Part shown: piece by piece, positions 59,456 to 64,000 of the stretch | How the letters are laid out: every line of letters starts with the position of its first letter | Numbering within the stretch: position 1 is the first letter of the stretch | Assembly: GCF_002165255.2 (NCBI RefSeq) | Contig: NZ_CP028561.1 | Location: 806,001 to 870,000, forward strand | Source of the DNA: Acinetobacter sp. WCHA45 | GTDB taxonomy: Bacteria > Pseudomonadota > Gammaproteobacteria > Pseudomonadales > Moraxellaceae | Reading direction: 5' to 3' | DNA: 64,000 bases | The notes under the pieces: generated by a model | The model's database searches: none | The model's input: only the letters and a program-made list of their open reading frames with translations | Told to the model about the DNA's origin: nothing | Made by a program: the position numbers and the translations under genes

Positions 59456-60469
59456 TTATGGAGATGGTGCAGTTGCAGGCTTTTGTGTCTGGATTTTGCT
59501 CAAGAAAGGTAGATATTGTTGAACCACCAATTGATCTGCTTCCAAGATTGGCATATGTCCCACATTATCTAAAATCACAGGTGCTTGCGCATTTTTCAAT
59601 AATGATTTTAACTCAGGTGCCACTTCGACATTAATAATTTTATCTTGCTTGCCCCATAAAATCAGGGTGGGTGCATCAATTGATTTTGCAAGCAGAGCAA
59701 AAGAATCAGGAGTAAACAGTTTATTGAGAGCGATCACTTGATCCACCATTTTTTGAGTTTGCTCAACTTGACCAATCATCATTTTTTCCTGTGCTTGAGC
59801 AATTTCTTTTGGAATAAATGGCGGAGCATACATCGCCTGTTGCATCAAGAAATTGAAGTCGCCTTTTTTACTGACGATCATATTTTTCACATGGTTCGGA
59901 TCTTTTAGGTAAGGTGTTGTTGCCGCTTTGTAGACACCAGCAGCATCGACCAAGAACAGGCTTTTCGTTTCAAATGGATATTGACCTGCGTATAGCATTG
60001 CGATTGATCCACCAAGTGAGTGACCTGCAATATGTGCTGGCCCTGTCAAATTTGCGGCTTCGATAAAACGACGTAATTTTTCAGTCACATTCGGAACTGA
60101 ATAATCAAAGTCTTTAGGAACTTGCGTTTCGCCACTCGCTGGTAAGTCAGGGATAATAACATGGTAATTTGCGGTTAATGCATGCGCGACACGATTCCAG
60201 TTATCACGACTACCTGCTAAACCATGAATTAAAATAACAATAGGTTTTCCTGCTTGACCACCTTCACTATATGACCAGCTAATATCTCCTACTTTTAATG
60301 TCTTGGTCTGTAAGCCAGCCCAAGCACGTTCTTGTTGTAATACATTTTGGAAACTCATTTCTATTTCAGCAGCTTGAGTAGAACTTACAGTAATTGTTGC
60401 TAAGCTGAATGAGAGCAAAGTGGCAGTGATCGTTTTTCGGAATGGTGTTGAAAACAGTGTTTTGGTCAT
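59456..60469 (-). CDS. Alpha/beta-hydrolase, exported
   Basis: 337 residues. A signal peptide (about residues 1-33, ending SSTQAAE) precedes the fold. IVILIHGLAGSRDNWNRVAH is the oxyanion-hole strand, HIAGHSLGGSIAMLYAG carries the nucleophile serine, WGKQDKIINVEV the acid, and NVGHMPILE the histidine. It is probably a periplasmic lipase or esterase; substrate unknown. Confidence 0.88.
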   Translation of the reverse strand: MTKTLFSTPFRKTITATLLSFSLATITVSSTQAAEIEMSFQNVLQQERAWAGLQTKTLKVGDISWSYSEGGQAGKPIVILIHGLAGSRDNWNRVAHALTANYHVIIPDLPASGETQVPKDFDYSVPNVTEKLRRFIEAANLTGPAHIAGHSLGGSIAMLYAGQYPFETKSLFLVDAAGVYKAATTPYLKDPNHVKNMIVSKKGDFNFLMQQAMYAPPFIPKEIAQAQEKMMIGQVEQTQKMVDQVIALNKLFTPDSFALLAKSIDAPTLILWGKQDKIINVEVAPELKSLLKNAQAPVILDNVGHMPILEADQLVVQQYLPFLSKIQTQKPATAPSP

Positions 60470-60693
60470 GATTGTTCTATCCTTGATTTATTTTTAAACC
60501 AATTGATTATTGTAGAAGTTTGGAATGCAGTCATTTGCATAATCTACAGATGTATGGAAATTCTTGCCAATAAAATGATTAATTTTCCATTATTTTTCTT
60601 GATATCAGGACACTTAATTGTCTGAGAGTTTTTATTTTTGTCAGTGACAATCTAGCATCCCCACATTAAACTAGTTTTTCATGTCAATCATAG

Positions 60694-61320
60694 ATGGATG
60701 TAAGCATGCTCACCGCTCAAGAAGCCTTAGAACGTTTAAAATCTGGTAATGCTCGTTTTGTTAAAGGGGAAACGACCCAGCAAAAATTGCTCACTCACCA
60801 AGAGCGTGCTGAAATGGCAAGTGAACAAAATCCTTTTGCTATCGTCTTAGGATGTTCTGATTCTCGAGTGCCTGCGGAAATGGTATTTGATCAGGGGTTA
60901 GGTGACTTGTTTGTTATCCGAGTTGCTGGAAATATTGTTGCACCCTCTCAGGTTGGTAGCGTTGAATTTGCTGCTGAACGTTATGATTGTGCTGTGGTAG
61001 TTGTATTAGGACATAGTCATTGCGGTGCGATTCAAGCAACGATTGATACACTCAAACATCCTGATCAACCGCCGTCATCAAACTTGATGTCAATCGTAAA
61101 TCGTGTACGCCCATCTGTTGAAATCTTAATGCAAACTGAGTTAAAGGATGATTTGAAAAAATTGTCTGCGCATGCAGTACGTTCAAATGTATTTGCTTCA
61201 GTGAATCAGCTACGTCATGGCTCAGCTGTATTAGAGGGTTTGATTGAAAAAGGCAAAATGATTGTTGTTGGCGCAGAATACTCGCTTGAGACAGGTGAAG
61301 TCACTTTTTTTGATTTCTAA
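60694..61320 (+). CDS. can: Beta-class carbonic anhydrase
   Basis: 208 residues; the ATG at 60706 (MLTAQEALERL) is an equally good start. Zinc and active-site residues are in LGCSDSRVPAEMVFDQGLGD (Cys, Asp-Arg dyad) and VLGHSHCGAIQA (His, Cys). It interconverts CO2 and bicarbonate in the cytoplasm. The gene symbol is by family only. Confidence 0.93.
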   Translation: MDVSMLTAQEALERLKSGNARFVKGETTQQKLLTHQERAEMASEQNPFAIVLGCSDSRVPAEMVFDQGLGDLFVIRVAGNIVAPSQVGSVEFAAERYDCAVVVVLGHSHCGAIQATIDTLKHPDQPPSSNLMSIVNRVRPSVEILMQTELKDDLKKLSAHAVRSNVFASVNQLRHGSAVLEGLIEKGKMIVVGAEYSLETGEVTFFDF

Positions 61321-61340
61321 TAATTAGAATCTGAATCATA

Positions 61341-61365
61341 AAGGGTGCCTATAGGGCACCTTTTA
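61341..61365. terminator. Bidirectional terminator
   Basis: A GGTGCC / GGCACC stem between the convergent carbonic anhydrase and TesA-type genes, with A- and T-rich flanks. Confidence 0.7.
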
Positions 61366-61978
61366 TGTATGGATAAGCTAAATTTAATAGAATAGGTTGG
61401 GCTTTAGCATTTGGGTGAATTTGATCGTTTTGAATTAAATTTTTATGTCCAGCGATCCCTTCTAAAAAGAAAGGCAATAACTTGACCTTATATTGCTGGC
61501 TTACAACTTTATAATTTTTTTCAAAAGCGCTGCTATACGCCGTCCCATAATTGGGTGGTATTTTCATGCCAAATAGTAAAACAGAAGCTTTCTGCTTTTG
61601 GCTGAGTTGTACCAATTGTGCTAAATTTTTTTGAATCATTTGAGGGGGTTGACCTCGTAAGCCATCATTTCCACCTAACTCAATTACAACAATTTCAGGC
61701 TGATAAGTTTGTAATAATTTAGGCAGTCTTGCTAAAGCACCACTTGTAGTTTCACCACTGACGCTTGCATTGACCACTTTATGCTGTTTCGGATACTGTT
61801 GATCTAAACGCTGTTGTAATAGGTTTACCCAGCCTTGTTTGGCATCTATGCCATAACCTGCACTGAGACTGTCACCCAAAATTAAAATAGTCTTTGCTGA
61901 TGCGAAAGCGGGTAATGAGCAAATCGTGATGATTCCAAATGTTTTGGATAGCGAAAATAAAACTTTAGATATTTGCAT
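61349..61978 (-). CDS. tesA: TesA-type arylesterase/lysophospholipase (GDSL family)
   Basis: 209 residues. A signal peptide (about 1-28) is followed by TILILGDSLSAGYGID (GDSL nucleophile), VSGETTSGALARL (Gly block), VIELGGNDGLRG (Asn block) and DQIHPNAKAQ (Asp-x-x-His). It is a periplasmic multifunctional esterase/thioesterase. It is divergent from the ABC transporter genes, an arrangement like E. coli tesA-ybbA. Confidence 0.92.
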   Translation of the reverse strand: MQISKVLFSLSKTFGIITICSLPAFASAKTILILGDSLSAGYGIDAKQGWVNLLQQRLDQQYPKQHKVVNASVSGETTSGALARLPKLLQTYQPEIVVIELGGNDGLRGQPPQMIQKNLAQLVQLSQKQKASVLLFGMKIPPNYGTAYSSAFEKNYKVVSQQYKVKLLPFFLEGIAGHKNLIQNDQIHPNAKAQPILLNLAYPYIKGAL

Positions 61979-62011
61979 TGCACTTTAAATTTGTCCTAAA
62001 GGATACGTGAC

Positions 62012-62719
62012 ATGATGCCACAGCCGATTATTTCTGCCCAAAAAGTTACACAAAATATCCACATTAATCAGCAAACATTAACCATCTTAAAAAATATCGA
62101 TTTAGATATTTATCAGGGGGAACAGATTGCGATTACAGGTCGTTCAGGTTCTGGAAAATCCACTCTATTAGGTATTCTAGCAACACTTGATCGACCAAGT
62201 ATGGGTGAATTGTGGGTCTGTGGACAAGCGGTGCATACTTTAACTGAAGAGCAGCGTGCTCAGGTCCGTTTAGAAAATATTGGTTTCGTGTTTCAATCTT
62301 TTCAGCTTTTACCACAACTCAGTGCACTCGAAAATGTGATGTTACCCTTACGTCTTCAGCCTGATTTCAATTTTAGGCAAGCTGAAAATAAGGCATTGCA
62401 ATGGCTAGAGCGTGTTGGATTAGTTCGCCAAGCACAGCAAACGCCTAAAGTTTTATCGGGTGGTGAGCAACAACGTGTTGCGATTGCTCGAGCCTTAATT
62501 GCTGAGCCTAAGATTATTTTTGCAGATGAACCGACAGGTAATCTGGACGGGCAAACCGCAGCAGAAATTGAGCAACTGTTATTTGATTTAAACAAAGAAC
62601 TCGGAACAACTTTAATCCTTGTAACGCATGATCAAAATTTGGCAGCCTTGTGTCAACGGCATGTCAAATTGCTTGATGGTCAAATCCAAGAAATTGTAAA
62701 AGTGCAGGAGGGTGTATGA
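62012..62719 (+). CDS. ybbA: ABC transporter ATP-binding protein, YbbA-type
   Basis: 235 residues; the second ATG (62015) is also possible. Walker A GRSGSGKST (about residues 43-51), signature LSGGEQQRVA, and Walker B IIFADEPTGNLDG are complete. The LolD/MacB-type ATPase pairs with the permease that starts within its stop codon (ATGA). The substrate of YbbAP is not settled. Confidence 0.92.
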   Translation: MMPQPIISAQKVTQNIHINQQTLTILKNIDLDIYQGEQIAITGRSGSGKSTLLGILATLDRPSMGELWVCGQAVHTLTEEQRAQVRLENIGFVFQSFQLLPQLSALENVMLPLRLQPDFNFRQAENKALQWLERVGLVRQAQQTPKVLSGGEQQRVAIARALIAEPKIIFADEPTGNLDGQTAAEIEQLLFDLNKELGTTLILVTHDQNLAALCQRHVKLLDGQIQEIVKVQEGV

Positions 62720-64000
62720 GTTCAGTTCTCAAACCACTACTTTTGCAAAGTTTCCGCACAGGAGGGTTATATTTACTGATTATTGCCCTGTCTCTAGCTA
62801 TAAGTGCCACCACCGCATTAAAATTTAGTAATACTCAAGTTCAAAATGCCGTTTCATTGCAAGCTGCCGAAATGCTGGGTGCAGATTTAGTTTTGTCTGA
62901 TAATGACCCTATCCAATCAAAGTGGGTACAAAATGCCCAACAACTTCATCTAAAACAGACACCTGTCACTTTGTTTGGATCAATGGCACATACCCAAGAC
63001 CAATTTGTGATGGTCAATGTCAAAGCTGTCGATGAGCATTTTCCACTGCGTGGTAAATTAGAGATTCAACCGAGAGCGAAATCTATTCAACAAGGTGAAG
63101 TTTGGTTAAGTCCAAGAGCAATTGATCTGTTAAAAGTAAAAGTGGGGGATCAGGTTGCAATTGCTGATGGAAAATTTAAAGTAACAGGCATTATTGAGCA
63201 TGACTCTAATCAGGAGTTGGGCTTTTCAGGTTTTTCACCAACCGTGATTATTCATCAAGCAGATATTGCGAAAACAAATGCTATTCAGGTTGGGAGTCGG
63301 ATTGATTATCGATTATTAATGGCAGGTGAACCAAAACAAGTTGAAACATTTAAGACCATCTTTAAACAAGAAACCAAGCTTGAAGCTGATCCACATAATC
63401 AACAAGCAGAGAATAGTGAACAAAGCACACTGAAACTACGTGATGCGAGTCAGTCCAATACCCGTTTGATGAAACCTATTGAAAATCTGGATACCTTTCT
63501 ACAGCTTGCCAACCTCTTAACCATTCTACTGTGTGGGATTGCAATTGCTTTAACTAGCCAACGTTATGTGCAACAAAATCAGGATCATATTGCTTTGATG
63601 CGTTGTCTCTGTGCGAGTAAACGACAGATATTAGTCGCTTATATGATATTGCTTGCGATTGTCAGTGCCCTATCAATTGTGATTGGAAGCTTAATCGGAA
63701 TCGCGTTGGGATATGGTTTGTTGCAATTGATGTTGCAACTGATTCCACAATTGCAACTCAGCTTTGCCATTGCTGATTTGCTTATGGCATTACCCATTGC
63801 AATTTTTACTAGTGTCATGGTGCTGATTGGTTTCATTTTGCCAAGTATTTGGGAATTATTGAATACGCCACCGATTCGTGTCATTCGTCAGCAAGAGCGT
63901 TCACGTAAGTCCTACATGATGATGTTTAGTGTCGGTATTGTGAGTTTGGTCATCTTTAGTTTGGTGCTGAGTGATAATTTAAAATTAAGTTTATTGGTCT
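62716..64000 (+). CDS. ABC transporter permease, YbbP-type FtsX-like (cut by window end)
   Basis: 428 residues of an open frame that runs off the window. One N-terminal membrane span (about residues 16-36) is followed by a periplasmic domain (about 40-250) and the first helices of an FtsX domain (LANLLTILLCGIAIALTSQR, then IGSLIGIALGYGLLQLML). The layout fits the large YbbP permeases of about 800 residues. It overlaps ybbA by four bases. Confidence 0.9.
   Translation, partial: MSSVLKPLLLQSFRTGGLYLLIIALSLAISATTALKFSNTQVQNAVSLQAAEMLGADLVLSDNDPIQSKWVQNAQQLHLKQTPVTLFGSMAHTQDQFVMVNVKAVDEHFPLRGKLEIQPRAKSIQQGEVWLSPRAIDLLKVKVGDQVAIADGKFKVTGIIEHDSNQELGFSGFSPTVIIHQADIAKTNAIQVGSRIDYRLLMAGEPKQVETFKTIFKQETKLEADPHNQQAENSEQSTLKLRDASQSNTRLMKPIENLDTFLQLANLLTILLCGIAIALTSQRYVQQNQDHIALMRCLCASKRQILVAYMILLAIVSALSIVIGSLIGIALGYGLLQLMLQLIPQLQLSFAIADLLMALPIAIFTSVMVLIGFILPSIWELLNTPPIRVIRQQERSRKSYMMMFSVGIVSLVIFSLVLSDNLKLSLLV

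Overview
This window looks like a chromosomal segment of an Acinetobacter species. It is AT-rich, with short spacers and many T-run terminators. It carries genus-typical genes: an ABZJ_00895-type membrane protein, an EmrAB pump, pgaBCD, a glpK-glpR-glpD block and groESL. The tmRNA encodes the tag ANDETYALAA. The species cannot be fixed from sequence alone.

Layout. 1-7.5 kb is ordinary chromosome: a cut gene, a small membrane protein, a TIGR01777 oxidoreductase, glycine oxidase (thiO), hemB, a hotdog thioesterase and the emrA-emrB pump. 7.57-8.2 kb holds a decayed unrecognised gene. About 8.34-16.50 kb is an integrated island at the 3' end of ssrA (tmRNA). It has a P4-type tyrosine integrase next to ssrA, an AlpA-like HTH protein, two small proteins, a RstA/Rep_trans-like initiator candidate and an unrecognised 273-aa protein. 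At its far end is a translationally coupled two-gene cargo: a helical-repeat protein plus a protein with a PD-(D/E)XK-like N-terminus. This cargo is the best candidate for an undescribed, possibly antiphage, system. The island ends carry a 19-bp identical att-like repeat and copies of an arm-site-like motif, TGTGATACA.

16.5-23.7 kb contains ssrA, an outer-membrane efflux remnant, a marC homologue with a one-base frameshift, a thioesterase, a small secreted protein, a CobW-type GTPase, yaeQ, an FKBP isomerase and an IS903-group insertion sequence with a 9-bp target duplication. Beyond the IS are a truncated ORF and pgaB-pgaC-pgaD. The outer-membrane porin gene pgaA is missing from its expected place. 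27.7-31.9 kb has two identical tRNA-Leu(TAA) genes flanking a Tat-exported PhoD-like phosphatase with a Pho-box-like promoter, then tRNA-Cys, folD and a methyltransferase. 32.6-36.7 kb is the glycerol-3-phosphate block glpK-glpR-glpD, with GlpR-operator-like sites.

36.77-37.57 kb is a single integron gene cassette with its attC, inserted after glpD with no integrase nearby. Then come pckG, a lipid kinase, a metallophosphoesterase and groES-groEL with a sigma-32-type promoter. 44.4-47.8 kb has a small coiled ORF, an HTH regulator and a repetitive YadA-anchored trimeric autotransporter. The last part holds pdxB-epmA, a LuxR-type regulator, a small lipoprotein, a lipoprotein sulfatase with its own lipoprotein formylglycine-generating enzyme, a rhomboid protease, nfuA and a FepA-type receptor behind a Fur-box-like site. 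It closes with a conserved hypothetical/hydrolase pair, a beta-carbonic anhydrase, a tesA-type esterase and a YbbA/YbbP-type ABC transporter cut by the window end.
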